Positions 17,697 through 27,326 are shown, numbered from the stretch's first letter. The stretch: 64,000 bases of DNA from Rhizobium sp. Pop5 (GCF_024721175.1 NZ_CP099402.1:806001-870000), one strand, 5' to 3'. A program made the numbers and translations. Notes: a model not told the origin generated them from the letters alone.

Positions 17697-18292
17697 GCCA
17701 GTGCATTCCATAGGAAGAACGCGCCGACGGCTCCGACCGCGCCACCGGCGGCCCTGACGGTGATCTTTCCCCAAGGCCACTGGTAGAGCAGTCCGATGAC
17801 GATGCCGATGGCGTGCAACAGTCCGGTCGCGATCACGAAGCCTAGGCTGAAGAACAGGGCGTTTTCTCCGTGCGGCAGTTCGGCACCGTGCGCGTAACCG
17901 TGGAAGATCGCAAACACCCCGACCAGGATCGCCGCCGCAAACAGCGGCGGCCGGGTTTCGGTGAGGACGGCCGCCCCCAACAGGACGCCCGACAGGGCGA
18001 TGCCAATTTCAACGCCGGGCATAGGCACGCCCAGAAGGCCGAGAATGCCGCCGAATGCCATGACGAGGGGGAACGTGATCGGCAGCATCCAGATGGCAGG
18101 CTTGCCCAATTGCGCGCCCCACAGGCCAACGGCAATCATCGCCACGACGTGATCAAGCCCAGTTATCGGATGGAGGAAGCCGGCGGTGAAACCCGACGCG
18201 CCGCCCCTCCCGACATGGGCCTCGGCGGCGCCGGCAGAGAGCAGGAGTGCCGTAGTGAAAAGTCCCATGCGATGAAGTGCTGAACGTCTCAT
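17693..18292 (-). CDS. HupE/UreJ family membrane protein
   Basis: A 199-residue protein with a signal-like N-terminus ending in AEAH, then the HupE/UreJ core: GFTAGFLHPITGLDHVVAMIAVGLWG and IFHGYAHGAELP with repeated His residues in membrane segments. The HPxxGxDH motif fits the proposed metal path of HupE/UreJ nickel permeases. The gene overlaps both neighbours by 4 bp. No urease or hydrogenase gene is nearby, so the metal and the client enzyme are unknown. Confidence 0.88.
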   Translation of the reverse strand: MRRSALHRMGLFTTALLLSAGAAEAHVGRGGASGFTAGFLHPITGLDHVVAMIAVGLWGAQLGKPAIWMLPITFPLVMAFGGILGLLGVPMPGVEIGIALSGVLLGAAVLTETRPPLFAAAILVGVFAIFHGYAHGAELPHGENALFFSLGFVIATGLLHAIGIVIGLLYQWPWGKITVRAAGGAVGAVGAFFLWNALA

Positions 18293-19323
18293 GCCATTCC
18301 CCCAATCATCACCGCGATACGATCAATGGTCCAATAGGCGCCCAATATCCCGACCACATAGGCGGGCAGCAGTTCCAGGCTGCGCGGCAGCCTGATCTCG
18401 ATCGATTTCAAGGCGGCGATGAGCAGGAGAATGAGCCCGACGAAGGCCAACTGGCCCGCCTCGACGCCCAGATTGAACATCAGCAGCGCAAACGGGATGT
18501 CGCCCTGCGGCAGGCCGAGCGCCGTTAGTCCGCTCGCAAACCCAAAGCCATGCAGCAGCCCGAAGGCAAAGGAGACGATCCATGGATGGCGAATCGTAAA
18601 ACTCGTCTGCCCACCCCACACTCTGACGATCTCGGGACCGAGAAACAGGATGGACAGTGCAATCATCGCGTTGAGTGGAAGCGCCGGAACCGCGACCTTG
18701 CCCAGCGTCGCGACGGCGAGCGTGATCGAATGGGCGACCGTGAAGGCGGTGATCGTCTTCACCAGCATCCACCGCGAGCGGACGATGAAGAGCAGACCGA
18801 AGACGAACAGCAAATGATCGATACCGAGAAGGATGTGCTGGAAGCCACTCACGAAGTAGACTCTCGCCGCGGCAAGTGGACTGCGCGTGGCGGCGAAGTC
18901 GATCCATGGTTGGGAGGGGTGGATCATCGTCGTCTCGACGGTGCCGTCCAGCAGGTGAACGCGGACCAGCACATCTGTGATCGTCGCCTGCAGACCGACG
19001 AATTCTACACGCTTACCTGCAAGACCAGCGCCATCTGTCTCCACCACCCGCGTCTGGACAAGTGAATCCGGAAGGTCGCGCTGGGCCGGCTCCGTCACGT
19101 TGCGCACGCTGTCGGGAAACCGCAGAACGATCGGGAGCCGCATGCCTGACAGTATGGGCGTGCGCCAAACGACCTTGTAACGGTTAGCCGCCATCTGATC
19201 GATCTGAAGATAGGCGGGCCGTATCTCGTGGGCGACGGCGCTCGAGACGAACGTGACGGCTGCCACGACAGCACCAAGCAACAAACGCCAAATCGACATG
19301 GATAACATCAGCCGGGCGCTCAT
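18289..19323 (-). CDS. HupE/UreJ-type protein with periplasmic N-terminal domain
   Basis: A 344-residue protein. A signal peptide (to VAHEI) is followed by a roughly 130-residue beta-rich periplasmic domain (RPAYLQIDQMAANRYKVVWR). A HupE/UreJ_2-type membrane domain then has FQHILLGIDHLLFVFGLLF, AFTVAHSITLA and FGLLHGFGFASGL. The His residues in segments lie in the same relative places as in metal permeases. It overlaps the PPIase gene and the next HupE gene by 4 bp each. Role inferred: transporter or sensor subunit working with the other two HupE-like proteins. Confidence 0.88.
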   Translation of the reverse strand: MSARLMLSMSIWRLLLGAVVAAVTFVSSAVAHEIRPAYLQIDQMAANRYKVVWRTPILSGMRLPIVLRFPDSVRNVTEPAQRDLPDSLVQTRVVETDGAGLAGKRVEFVGLQATITDVLVRVHLLDGTVETTMIHPSQPWIDFAATRSPLAAARVYFVSGFQHILLGIDHLLFVFGLLFIVRSRWMLVKTITAFTVAHSITLAVATLGKVAVPALPLNAMIALSILFLGPEIVRVWGGQTSFTIRHPWIVSFAFGLLHGFGFASGLTALGLPQGDIPFALLMFNLGVEAGQLAFVGLILLLIAALKSIEIRLPRSLELLPAYVVGILGAYWTIDRIAVMIGGMA

Positions 19324-20264
19324 TGTGCTGACAACTCGATCTGGGTACCAGCACCGGTGGGAGCTTCCAGGTCCCGGAGGTCATCGGCGGTTACTGTCGG
19401 CAGGCTCACGACGTAGCGTGAACGCATCTCTCTGAGGGCGTTGTTCTTCACCTCGGCGTAACGCTCGTCGAGCCAGGCTGATTTGACGGCGGGTGCCACT
19501 TCCTCGAAGGCAGGAACCCGTCCGGGTTCGACGGAATCGATCCAGATGAGATGCCAGCCGTAACCGGACTGTACCGGCCCTTCCCACGATCCGGGTTTCA
19601 GGGTGAAGAGCGCCTTGGCGAAATCCGGTCCGAACTCCTTGGCCATCTGATCGGGCGTGGCGTCGCCGTAGTAGTTCCGGAACATGAACGGGTCGGCGAC
19701 CGAAGCGACCTCCGGCGAGTCCGCAGCTTTGCCTGAGACGGAAGGGATGGCGGCTTCGGCAGCCTCGCGAGCGGCCTCGCCATGCTTGTCGAATGAGAAG
19801 TAGAGATGACGAAAGCTCAGGTGTGGCGAAAGCGCGAAGCGATCTGCACGTTTCGCGTACCACTCCTTGAGCTGAGTGTTATTTGGCTCGTCCAGCGTCG
19901 CCAGGTCGGCGGCCAGGAAGTCCATTTTCTGGGCCAGCCTGCGCTTGATGATCTCGTCGTCGCGATCAAGCCCGAGGGAGACGGCCTCGCGGAACAGGAT
20001 CTCTTCGGTGACCTTCTGGTCCATCAGACTGCGCAACTCATCCGGCGTCGGCGCAGGCCGGCCCTGCGCCAGCCAAGTCATCGCAAGCTGACGGACGTCA
20101 TCCTTCGTAAGACTGATTTTCTGCAGATCGACGACTTCCTTGGGTGTCGGGGTGAACAGGCGGTAGCCACCGAACACGACCAGGCCGATGACGACGAAGT
20201 GCAGCAGCGGTTCGCTCAGAAGCCGCTGCCAATTCTTTTTCGGGACGTCGGACAGAATCTTCAT
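19320..20264 (-). CDS. PpiC/parvulin-type peptidyl-prolyl isomerase, membrane-anchored
   Basis: A 314-residue envelope chaperone. An N-terminal membrane anchor (LLHFVVIGLVVFGGYRLF) follows a short cytoplasmic stretch. The SurA/PrsA-like helical region (LTKDDVRQLAMTWL, QKVTEEILFREAVSLGLDRDDEII) leads into a parvulin domain around SFRHLYFSF and SGYGWHLIWI. It would assist folding of exported proteins, plausibly those encoded here. It starts 7 bp after the preceding stop and overlaps the next gene by 4 bp. Confidence 0.9.
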   Translation of the reverse strand: MKILSDVPKKNWQRLLSEPLLHFVVIGLVVFGGYRLFTPTPKEVVDLQKISLTKDDVRQLAMTWLAQGRPAPTPDELRSLMDQKVTEEILFREAVSLGLDRDDEIIKRRLAQKMDFLAADLATLDEPNNTQLKEWYAKRADRFALSPHLSFRHLYFSFDKHGEAAREAAEAAIPSVSGKAADSPEVASVADPFMFRNYYGDATPDQMAKEFGPDFAKALFTLKPGSWEGPVQSGYGWHLIWIDSVEPGRVPAFEEVAPAVKSAWLDERYAEVKNNALREMRSRYVVSLPTVTADDLRDLEAPTGAGTQIELSAQ

Positions 20265-20271
20265 AACACTC

Positions 20272-21453
20272 CTATTGCCGTTGATCGGCGGAAGGACCTA
20301 AAGCTGCCTGAGCAGTGGTCAGCGGACTGCGTTTGAGATAGCTGAGTATCGCGAACTGCTCTGCGGGATCGCGGACCGCCTTCGATCTGATGATATCGAC
20401 ATAATCCGCGGTCGCATCCCAGGCCTCCCAATCCGCCAGTTCCATGGCGACGAATCCTGCCATCGGCTTGCGGGCCTTGATGAAGTAGCGATAGGCCTCG
20501 ATCACCCGCCGGCGGGGAATGCTACCATCGGCTCCGCCATGGACGCTTAGTGCGAGAAGAGCCGCCTGGATTTCCGGCAAGGTCCGCTGGCGATCCGCGA
20601 AGAAGGTCGTCTCCAGCCAGTCGACGCGGCCTGCGCCACGCAATTCCAGATCCGCCGCCAGCAAGGCCGAAAGGTTGGTCGCGTCCCGTGTCGTCAACGC
20701 CGTGTCGATTTGCTGTTCAAGCGCGACGGCCGTGTCGGGGCCGCCTGCGATCCCCAGCAGCAACGTGTAGGCCGGACGTCGGGAGGCCAATGTCGGATCG
20801 TTCGTCCATGCCACGAGTTTGGCAGGCTCGAGCTGCGACTTGAGCAGCCGTGTGACGCCGTAGGGCGCGCGCGACAGCTCGCCATAAGCGATTTCCGCCA
20901 CCAAAGGTTCAGGGCTTTGAAGTTGCGGCGCGATGACGACAATCCGTTCGCCCCATTCGGCGTCGGTCAGATATGAGGAAGTGAGGGTCAGTTGCGGCCA
21001 AATTCTTGTCGGCGTCTCTGCGCTCTGCTTCGTCTGCGCGAGTTGTCGTAGCCACCCGGCAAAGTCGATCGGCATTGCACCCAAACTTGTCCATTTCTCC
21101 GAAACCGTGTCGTGGAGGAGAAGCAAGGGCTTCTCGTCGAGTTTCGCCGCCTCTCCGTCGCCGACAGTCAGACCGTCCACGGATATCACAGCCTCGGCGA
21201 CTGGGGTCGACAGTCCGGGCTGCACGACGACGTCGCCGACAGCGCCGTTCCCCTTGACGATTTCCATGACACGGAACTGTCCTTGCCCATCCACGGGAGC
21301 GGCTAACACCGCCTGATCTGCGGCGTCGAGCTTCTGGCCGGGCGTGACCGCCAGCCCCCGGAAGCAGATGGCACAGGCCTGCGCATCCCCGGCGAACGCC
21401 AGGATCACACTTACGATGCTCAAAAGCAGGCGGACGGATGCTTTTGTGACCAT
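20272..21453 (-). CDS. Secreted protein of unknown function
   Basis: A 393-residue exported protein with a signal peptide ending near GDAQA. The mature start CAICFRGLAVTPGQKLDAADQAVLA has two closely spaced Cys (CxxC) and a small beta-rich domain. The rest is helical, with HEAT-like repeats (AEIAYGELSRAPYGVTRLL, AYTLLLGIAGGPDTAV). The CxxC directly after the cleavage site suggests metal binding or redox activity. The ATG at 21453 follows GGAGAATCCC; an ATG at 21465 is an alternative. It lies between the DUF3604 and PPIase genes. Confidence 0.78.
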   Translation of the reverse strand: MVTKASVRLLLSIVSVILAFAGDAQACAICFRGLAVTPGQKLDAADQAVLAAPVDGQGQFRVMEIVKGNGAVGDVVVQPGLSTPVAEAVISVDGLTVGDGEAAKLDEKPLLLLHDTVSEKWTSLGAMPIDFAGWLRQLAQTKQSAETPTRIWPQLTLTSSYLTDAEWGERIVVIAPQLQSPEPLVAEIAYGELSRAPYGVTRLLKSQLEPAKLVAWTNDPTLASRRPAYTLLLGIAGGPDTAVALEQQIDTALTTRDATNLSALLAADLELRGAGRVDWLETTFFADRQRTLPEIQAALLALSVHGGADGSIPRRRVIEAYRYFIKARKPMAGFVAMELADWEAWDATADYVDIIRSKAVRDPAEQFAILSYLKRSPLTTAQAALGPSADQRQ

Positions 21454-21529
21454 GGGATTCTCCATTACCTCCAGCCAACCGTCCAACCGCAGCCGACTGC
21501 GGTCGGCCGCGGTCAACGAAGGTTTCCGC

Positions 21530-23755
21530 TCAGAAAGGCGCTTTCTGCTGCTGCACAGGATCGAGCATCTGCGGCGTCGGAACGACTTCGTAGTTCGCGA
21601 AGCCGAACTCGTTGCTACGCGCCGCGTAGTACTTGTCGCCGAGCTTGTAGACGGTTGCCTCGTACGGGGCGTTGTTGAGGGTGGTGACGATCGCACCATC
21701 CTTGATGGCGTAGGCGGTGCCCTGCCCCGTCAGGCCTCCATGCAACACGTCCCCGATCTCGCTGGGCTTCGGGATCGAGCCGTTGACGTTGTTGACGAGC
21801 CGCTGGCCAGACGTGGTCCAGGCGATGTTGAAGACTTCACCCGTGACGTTGTTGCGGACCCAGCTCGACTTGCCGACGACGAGGTCAGTGAGTGCTTTGG
21901 TATCAAGCGCCGTAGCACCTTGCTGCTTTAGATCGGCCACGGTCGTGCCCTTATCGGCGGCAGCACGCAGTTGTTGGGTCGGGGTATACCAGATTGGCGA
22001 ACTCCACGCGCGTTCCTGAACGGTCGCTGCGACATTGTCGGGAGGCGCAATGCCCAGTTCCTTCGCCTGAATAGTGGTCCAGCGTGGAGTCGGGATCTCG
22101 AGGGTGCGTAGATAGTAGAAGGCATCCAGGCTCGGATCGAATTCGGGGTCCGTCCACGAGCCCTTCAGTTCGACCGCACCAATGGAATTGGTGTAACTGG
22201 CGTCGGAGATGTTCACGGTGCTGCCGATCGGCGGAACGATGCCGGTGAATTCATCGGGCGTGCGGTTTCCGGCCCAGGCGACGTCGTAGACCTTCTCAAA
22301 GCTTTGGCCGTGCTTCGACCAGCCCTTGACGATCTGGATGCGGTCGAGATTTCCGGAGGTCGGATCCTTCACCGCCCAGACGGCGAACGAAGGCGCCTTT
22401 GCCTCTCCGAGAGGCGGCAGGTCGCCGCCCATCGGCACACCGCTGGCATAGGCCGTCTTGATCCAGTCGGCTTTGGCGACATCCTGCGCGGCAGGGCTTC
22501 CGAAGAACCTCACCTTGATGTGCGGACCGCTGGTCGCGAACGTTTCCTTGCGCTGCATGGCGTCGAAGAGCGAAGCGCGGGTGTTTTCCTCGGCCCAGAC
22601 ACCCGTGAGACCCGCGGGATTCTCAAGCCTGACGTCGAGCCCCGCGAAAACGTAGCCCGACATTCGCTGCTTGATGTCGCCGTCGTTGCGCACGTGGCCG
22701 CCGTAGAAATTGTCCTGGCGATAGGGCACGCCCGTATTGTGCGAATCCGAACCGCCGACGAAACCCGTCTTATAGGGATTGAATCCCTTCGCCTCCGCCA
22801 TCGAGAGGCCGTCCTTGAGCGCTTGGCGTATGTAGCTGCCGGGGACGCTCGGGAAGCGGCCGGCGGGATCGCCGAGGAGGTAGGTGAGGATTTCAAAGTT
22901 GGCGAACTCGTCGTTGGGAGACAGGACCGGATGGGTCTCGGACGCGCCCTTGATCTGCTTGATTTCGCTCAGGCGCTCGTTACGGTCTCGCGACGCCGCC
23001 CAGGCGGCGTCGATGGGTCGGCCCTTCTCGTCGATGTCGGTAGGAAACATTTGGCCGTCAGAAAGATTGGCATTATGCGAGATCGCCAGAAGGTCGTTGC
23101 CTGCCTTGCGCTGGCCATCCATCCAGTTCCAAAGATCCGACGGGTCGCTTGAATCAATCGAACTGTAGGGTACTTCCGGGACCTTGGCGCAGTCGCGGAA
23201 GAAGACGTTGCGGTGCATGTTGCGGTTGTTCGGCGTCGAAGTCCATTCATACGAGCAGAAGGCGGTGAACTTGCCAGGCTCGTTCGCCTGATCAGCCATG
23301 TCGTTGTTCTGTTTCCAGACGGAGCCGGCGACCTGCGGGGATATCAGTTCCTTGATCGGGTCCTTGTCGACGATCGTGCCTCCGAGCCAGAGGTAGATGC
23401 GTGTGATATCGGCCGGGTCCTTGACGATCAGCTTCTGCGCGATCGGAAGCTTGCTGATTGCAGAACCTGGCGTGTTGGCAAGGGCGACGGTTCCGACATA
23501 TTCGGAATGGTCGGTGACACCCATCCAGTCGAGCGGCGTCTCGATCCTGATGTCATAGCCGAGCGGATGCTTTATCGGCTCTCCTTTGGCATACCTATAG
23601 GCATCGGCGGGCGTGGTCTTCGTGTTGCCGAAGATGTAGGCGTCGAACGACCAGCCCGTGTGCACGTGCGTTTCGCCAAAGAATGCTTGCCTTTCCTGCG
23701 CCGACGCCGACGCGGCGAAGGCGAGAATGGTGGAGCTGAAGAGGATTGCTCTCAT
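21530..23755 (-). CDS. Secreted DUF3604 protein (PHP-like metallohydrolase fold)
   Basis: A 741-residue exported protein with a signal peptide ending in ASASA. It matches DUF3604: GETHVHTGWSFDAY at the mature N-terminus, VTDHSEYVG, and GGSDSHNTGVPYR. These His/Asp motifs resemble PHP metallo-phosphoesterases, implying a metal centre. The substrate is unknown. The start at 23755 follows AGGACACCT; an ATG at 23770 is an alternative. It is the first gene of the six-gene unit, with the putative operator B 108 bp upstream of its start. Confidence 0.9.
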   Translation of the reverse strand: MRAILFSSTILAFAASASAQERQAFFGETHVHTGWSFDAYIFGNTKTTPADAYRYAKGEPIKHPLGYDIRIETPLDWMGVTDHSEYVGTVALANTPGSAISKLPIAQKLIVKDPADITRIYLWLGGTIVDKDPIKELISPQVAGSVWKQNNDMADQANEPGKFTAFCSYEWTSTPNNRNMHRNVFFRDCAKVPEVPYSSIDSSDPSDLWNWMDGQRKAGNDLLAISHNANLSDGQMFPTDIDEKGRPIDAAWAASRDRNERLSEIKQIKGASETHPVLSPNDEFANFEILTYLLGDPAGRFPSVPGSYIRQALKDGLSMAEAKGFNPYKTGFVGGSDSHNTGVPYRQDNFYGGHVRNDGDIKQRMSGYVFAGLDVRLENPAGLTGVWAEENTRASLFDAMQRKETFATSGPHIKVRFFGSPAAQDVAKADWIKTAYASGVPMGGDLPPLGEAKAPSFAVWAVKDPTSGNLDRIQIVKGWSKHGQSFEKVYDVAWAGNRTPDEFTGIVPPIGSTVNISDASYTNSIGAVELKGSWTDPEFDPSLDAFYYLRTLEIPTPRWTTIQAKELGIAPPDNVAATVQERAWSSPIWYTPTQQLRAAADKGTTVADLKQQGATALDTKALTDLVVGKSSWVRNNVTGEVFNIAWTTSGQRLVNNVNGSIPKPSEIGDVLHGGLTGQGTAYAIKDGAIVTTLNNAPYEATVYKLGDKYYAARSNEFGFANYEVVPTPQMLDPVQQQKAPF

Positions 23756-23862
23756 AGGTGTCCTGCGCATCGACCTTTATCCCTGTGGCTCGTTGAACGT
23801 CGGCAGTGAACAGAGGCTTCGCCCTCGGCCGGGATCGTCTTCGAACGACCGGGAAGCGCAAG

Positions 23863-23877
23863 TATGTTACAGTATCT
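23863..23877 (-). promoter_or_regulatory. Putative operator, copy B of shared decamer motif (divergent promoter)
   Basis: On the minus strand the site reads GATACTGTAACATAC and is extended 5-prime by CGTAA, giving two clear 10-bp repeats (CGTAAGATAC, TGTAACATAC). It lies 108 bp before DUF3604 and about 170 bp before the divergent regulator gene, so it could serve both. Confidence 0.6.
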
Positions 23878-24043
23878 TACGGTCAGACTCCCCGATGGCA
23901 TAGTATCGCGACGCAAGAGAAGTCCGCCTGCCACTAGACCATTCTCTTATGGACGACGATCAGGTTCTGCGCTAGGTTGCATTCGCAAACGGTAATATGC
24001 GTTGCATCAGCGACGACCCTCAAGAGCGGGTGAGGTGCAGGCC

Positions 24044-25855
24044 GTGCAGAACAAGTTGCCATCGGGGGGCGAGGATGCGCCGTCTCTGTCTCGGCCTGAG
24101 CCGGCTCCGGGTGATATCCGTTCTCAACTCGACCGCATCATCGCCAGTCCCGAATTCCCCCGTGTCGGTCGCAGCGCCGCATTCCTGACCTACGTGACGG
24201 AAGAAGCGCTTGCTGGCCGTGCAGAGCGCATCAAAGGCTACACGATCGCCGTCGAAGTCTTCAAGCGCAGCGAAGCTTTCAAACAGGACGATCCGGTCGT
24301 TCGGATAGAGGCCGGACGTCTCCGGCGTGTGCTAGAACGCTACTATCTGATAGCGGGGCAGCACGATCCCGTAAGGATCGACATCCCGAAAGGTGGTTAC
24401 GCGCCCTCCTTCGTCTGGAATGAAACGGCGGACGACGCCGTCGCCCACGATGTCGATACACACATCCCTCGACGGTCGAGCTTCGGGCTGCGGCGCCTGA
24501 TGCCGCTCAGTTTTGGAGTTGGCGTCACGCTCGGCGTCGGCGTTGTCGCGATCGGCCTGTTCGCTCACCTGCTTCCAGGCCGGCCGAAAGTGTCGGCATT
24601 TCAGGAAGGCCCCACGCTCATCGTCGCTCCGTTTGCCGATCTCGGTGACGGGCCACAATCGGAACTCTACTCGGTCGGCCTGACCGAAGAATTGCTGACA
24701 GTGCTTCCTCGCTTCAAGGAGGTGCACGTGTTCGGACGGGAGACATCCAGATCGCTGCCGCCGGGCGTTCCTGCCTCGCAGGTGCGAGGGAAACTTGGTG
24801 CCCGGTTTCTGCTCGCGGGCGGCGTGCGTGTTTCAGGCAATCGCGTGCGGGTGACAGCACGCCTGGTCGAGACCGAGACCGACAAGATCCTCTGGTCCGC
24901 TACCTACGACGATGACACTCACATCCGCGACTTGTTCAGCATTCAGTCCGACGTGGCGAACAAGGTTGCGACTGCAGTCGCGCAACCCTATGGAATCATG
25001 GCCCAGGCGGATGCCGTCAATCCGCCTCCTGACGATGTTGGAGTGTACACCTGCACGCTGGGCTTCTACGCCTATCGTGCGCGGTTGACGGTAGACCAGC
25101 ATGCGAACGTACGGAACTGTCTCGAGCACGCTGTGGAGCGATATCCGTCCTTCTCAACTGCATGGGCAATGCTCTCGATCATCTATCTCGACGAGGAACG
25201 GTTTCGGTTCAATACAAGGTCCGGCACGCCGGCGGCGGTCGAGCGCAGCCTAAGCGCCGCTCGGCGCGCAGTTCAACTGGACGCGGGCAACACGCGTGCG
25301 CTACAGGCTCTGATGACCGCGCTGTTCTTCAACCAGCAGGTCGCCGAGGCGTTGAAGGTCGGCGAACAGGCGTTGGAAACCAATCCAAACGATACTGAAC
25401 TTCTGGGCGAGTTCGGCACGCGTGTAGCCCAGAGCGGGCAGTGGGAGCGAGGGGCAGCTCTACTGGATCGCGCGATCGAGCTCAATCCGGCTGCCGGGGG
25501 CTACTATCACGGAATGCGCGGCTTTGCAGCGTACATGCTTCATGACAAAAGGACGGCGCTCATCGAGATCAGTCGGGCGGACCTGCAGAAGTTCCCGCTG
25601 TATCATGCGGTTGCGGCGGTCATCTACGTGGACGCGGACATGATGGACGACGCGAGGCGCGAGGCTAGACGGTTCAACGAAATGCGTCCTGATTTCATTC
25701 CGAACATCGTCGCCGAGCTGAAATCGCGCAACTTCCAGCCCGCGGACCGGGCGAGATTGATCGCAGACATCAGGAAGGCCGGTCTGCCTGCGGTGGATGA
25801 AGTCGAGGCGTCGATGGTCTTGCCGAGAAAAGGGCCGCCGGTTTCCGTGCCCTAG
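24044..25855 (+). CDS. Membrane-tethered TolB/TPR regulator (CadC-like architecture)
   Basis: A 603-residue protein. Residues 24-125 form a compact basic domain (IRSQLDRIIASPEFPRVGRS, VVRIEAGRLRRVLERYY, DIPKGGYAPSF) that I take to be DNA-binding. One membrane segment spans about 152-178. A TolB-N-like/adenylate-cyclase-associated region (190-320, with LIVAPFADLGDG) and TPR-like helices follow, to the C-terminus. This layout suits a one-component envelope sensor. The start is uncertain: GTG at 24044 has GAGG eight bases upstream, GTG at 24035 is also possible. It faces the DUF3604 operon and opens unit 3. Confidence 0.8.
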   Translation: MQNKLPSGGEDAPSLSRPEPAPGDIRSQLDRIIASPEFPRVGRSAAFLTYVTEEALAGRAERIKGYTIAVEVFKRSEAFKQDDPVVRIEAGRLRRVLERYYLIAGQHDPVRIDIPKGGYAPSFVWNETADDAVAHDVDTHIPRRSSFGLRRLMPLSFGVGVTLGVGVVAIGLFAHLLPGRPKVSAFQEGPTLIVAPFADLGDGPQSELYSVGLTEELLTVLPRFKEVHVFGRETSRSLPPGVPASQVRGKLGARFLLAGGVRVSGNRVRVTARLVETETDKILWSATYDDDTHIRDLFSIQSDVANKVATAVAQPYGIMAQADAVNPPPDDVGVYTCTLGFYAYRARLTVDQHANVRNCLEHAVERYPSFSTAWAMLSIIYLDEERFRFNTRSGTPAAVERSLSAARRAVQLDAGNTRALQALMTALFFNQQVAEALKVGEQALETNPNDTELLGEFGTRVAQSGQWERGAALLDRAIELNPAAGGYYHGMRGFAAYMLHDKRTALIEISRADLQKFPLYHAVAAVIYVDADMMDDARREARRFNEMRPDFIPNIVAELKSRNFQPADRARLIADIRKAGLPAVDEVEASMVLPRKGPPVSVP

Positions 25856-25992
25856 ACTGTGATCCCAAAGATCGCCGTCGCAGCACAGAACATACCAGAA
25901 GTTACGGGCGTTCCGTGCCTTCGGGAGATAGTTTTCTTGCCCGGAGCGGTTTTTTGGCTTCGGATGTGCTGGGGTTCAATTGAGGGCGATCG

Positions 25993-27297
25993 GTGGGCAG
26001 CATTGATGATGGGGTGGAGTCGGCTCCGAAGAGCTGGTTTCGTTGGTTCGTCGTAGGTGTCGTGTTGGTGCTGCTTCAAGGATGTGGTGGGCATCCGAAG
26101 AACGTGCTCACCCCGGTGACCGACACGTCTCCGCAGTCGCCGAAGGTGGACATGCTGATCGCCACGACCCGCACCCGTTCGACTGTGCCGGGTGAAATGT
26201 TCAATGGCGAACGCTCGCGAACCCCCGCCTTCGCCGACATGACGATATCCATTCCACCGAGCAAGGTGCGCAAGGAAGGACAAGTCGCCTGGCCGAAGAG
26301 ATTGCCGCCCAATCCGGCGACCGATTTCGCCACCGTCAAGGCCGACGACCTCGATGTCGGAGAAGCCAAGAAATGGCTGAGCGCAAGCGTCCGGAAGACG
26401 CCGGACGGCAGCGTGCTCGTCTTTATTCACGGCTTCAACAATCGGTTCGAGGATGCGGTCTACCGCTTCGCCCAAATCGTCCACGATTCCGGCGTCCATA
26501 GCGCGCCCGTCCTGGTGACGTGGCCGTCGCGCGGCAGCCTGCTGGCCTACGGCTACGACCGTGAGAGCACCAACTACACACGCAACGCGCTGGAGACGCT
26601 CTTCCAATATCTCGCGAAAGATCCCGAGGTGAAGGAGGTGTCGATCCTTGCCCATTCGATGGGCAACTGGCTGGCGCTGGAATCCTTGCGTCAAATGGCG
26701 ATCAGGAACGGACGTCTGCCCGCGAAGTTCAAGAACGTGATGCTCGCGGCACCCGACGTCGATGTCGATGTCTTCAGCCAGCAGATCGTCGACATGGGCA
26801 AGCAGCACCCACAGTTCACGCTCTTCGTTTCGCGTGACGACAAAGCACTGGCATTTTCGCGCCGTGTCTGGGGCGACGTCTCCAGGCTTGGTGCCATCGA
26901 CCCGGAGCAGGCGCCCTACAAGAAGGAACTGGAAGACAACAAGATCATGGTCATCGATCTGACCAAGATCAAATCCGGCGACAGCATGAACCACGGCAAG
27001 TTTGCGGAGTCGCCGCAGATCGTCCAGCTCATCGGCCAGCGCATCTCCGAGGGGCAGACGCTGACCGACAGCCACGTCGGGCTTGGCGATCAGATCCTGG
27101 TGGCGACCACCGGAGCTGCGACCGCGGCGGGCAACGTTGCGGGGCTGGTGCTGGCCGCGCCAGTTGCCGTGGTTGATCAGGACACGCGCGACAACTACGC
27201 GACCCAAGTCGGAAGCCTGGCGGGTGCAAACACGACACGGTCGGCCGCCTCCGGGAGTTGCGATGGAACGCGACCGACGCCGAACTGCAAACGATGA
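25993..27297 (+). CDS. Lipoprotein alpha/beta hydrolase, DUF900 family
   Basis: A 434-residue protein starting at GTG after GAGGG. The N-terminal segment ends in a lipobox (LVLLQGCGG), so the mature protein is probably lipid-anchored. The hydrolase core shows VLVFIHGFNNRFEDAVYRFAQ for the oxyanion strand and ILAHSMGNWLAL with the Ser nucleophile in a H-S-M-G elbow. His in the late NHGKF segment is a candidate for the triad. Members of this group may act as lipases or esterases. It lies 137 bp after the regulator gene. Confidence 0.88.
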   Translation: MGSIDDGVESAPKSWFRWFVVGVVLVLLQGCGGHPKNVLTPVTDTSPQSPKVDMLIATTRTRSTVPGEMFNGERSRTPAFADMTISIPPSKVRKEGQVAWPKRLPPNPATDFATVKADDLDVGEAKKWLSASVRKTPDGSVLVFIHGFNNRFEDAVYRFAQIVHDSGVHSAPVLVTWPSRGSLLAYGYDRESTNYTRNALETLFQYLAKDPEVKEVSILAHSMGNWLALESLRQMAIRNGRLPAKFKNVMLAAPDVDVDVFSQQIVDMGKQHPQFTLFVSRDDKALAFSRRVWGDVSRLGAIDPEQAPYKKELEDNKIMVIDLTKIKSGDSMNHGKFAESPQIVQLIGQRISEGQTLTDSHVGLGDQILVATTGAATAAGNVAGLVLAAPVAVVDQDTRDNYATQVGSLAGANTTRSAASGSCDGTRPTPNCKR

Positions 27298-27311
27298 TAT
27301 CGCGGACAGAG

Positions 27312-27326
27312 GATACGGTAACATAC
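27312..27326 (+). promoter_or_regulatory. Putative operator, copy C of shared decamer motif
   Basis: The site GATACGGTAACATAC lies 91 bp before the porin-like gene at 27417, in the same orientation relative to its gene as copies A and B. It starts 14 bp after the hydrolase stop, so a promoter inside unit 3 is likely. Confidence 0.55.

Noticed and set aside
24002..24044. TTG at 24002 as start of the TPR regulator
   Set aside because: A rare start codon with no ribosome site, and the added residues are not family-like. GTG at 24035 or 24044 is preferred.
25852..27324. Long minus-strand frame (490 codons) opposite the lipoprotein hydrolase
   Set aside because: The plus strand carries a lipobox, a nucleophile elbow and a ribosome site. 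The minus frame is low-complexity and Arg-rich.
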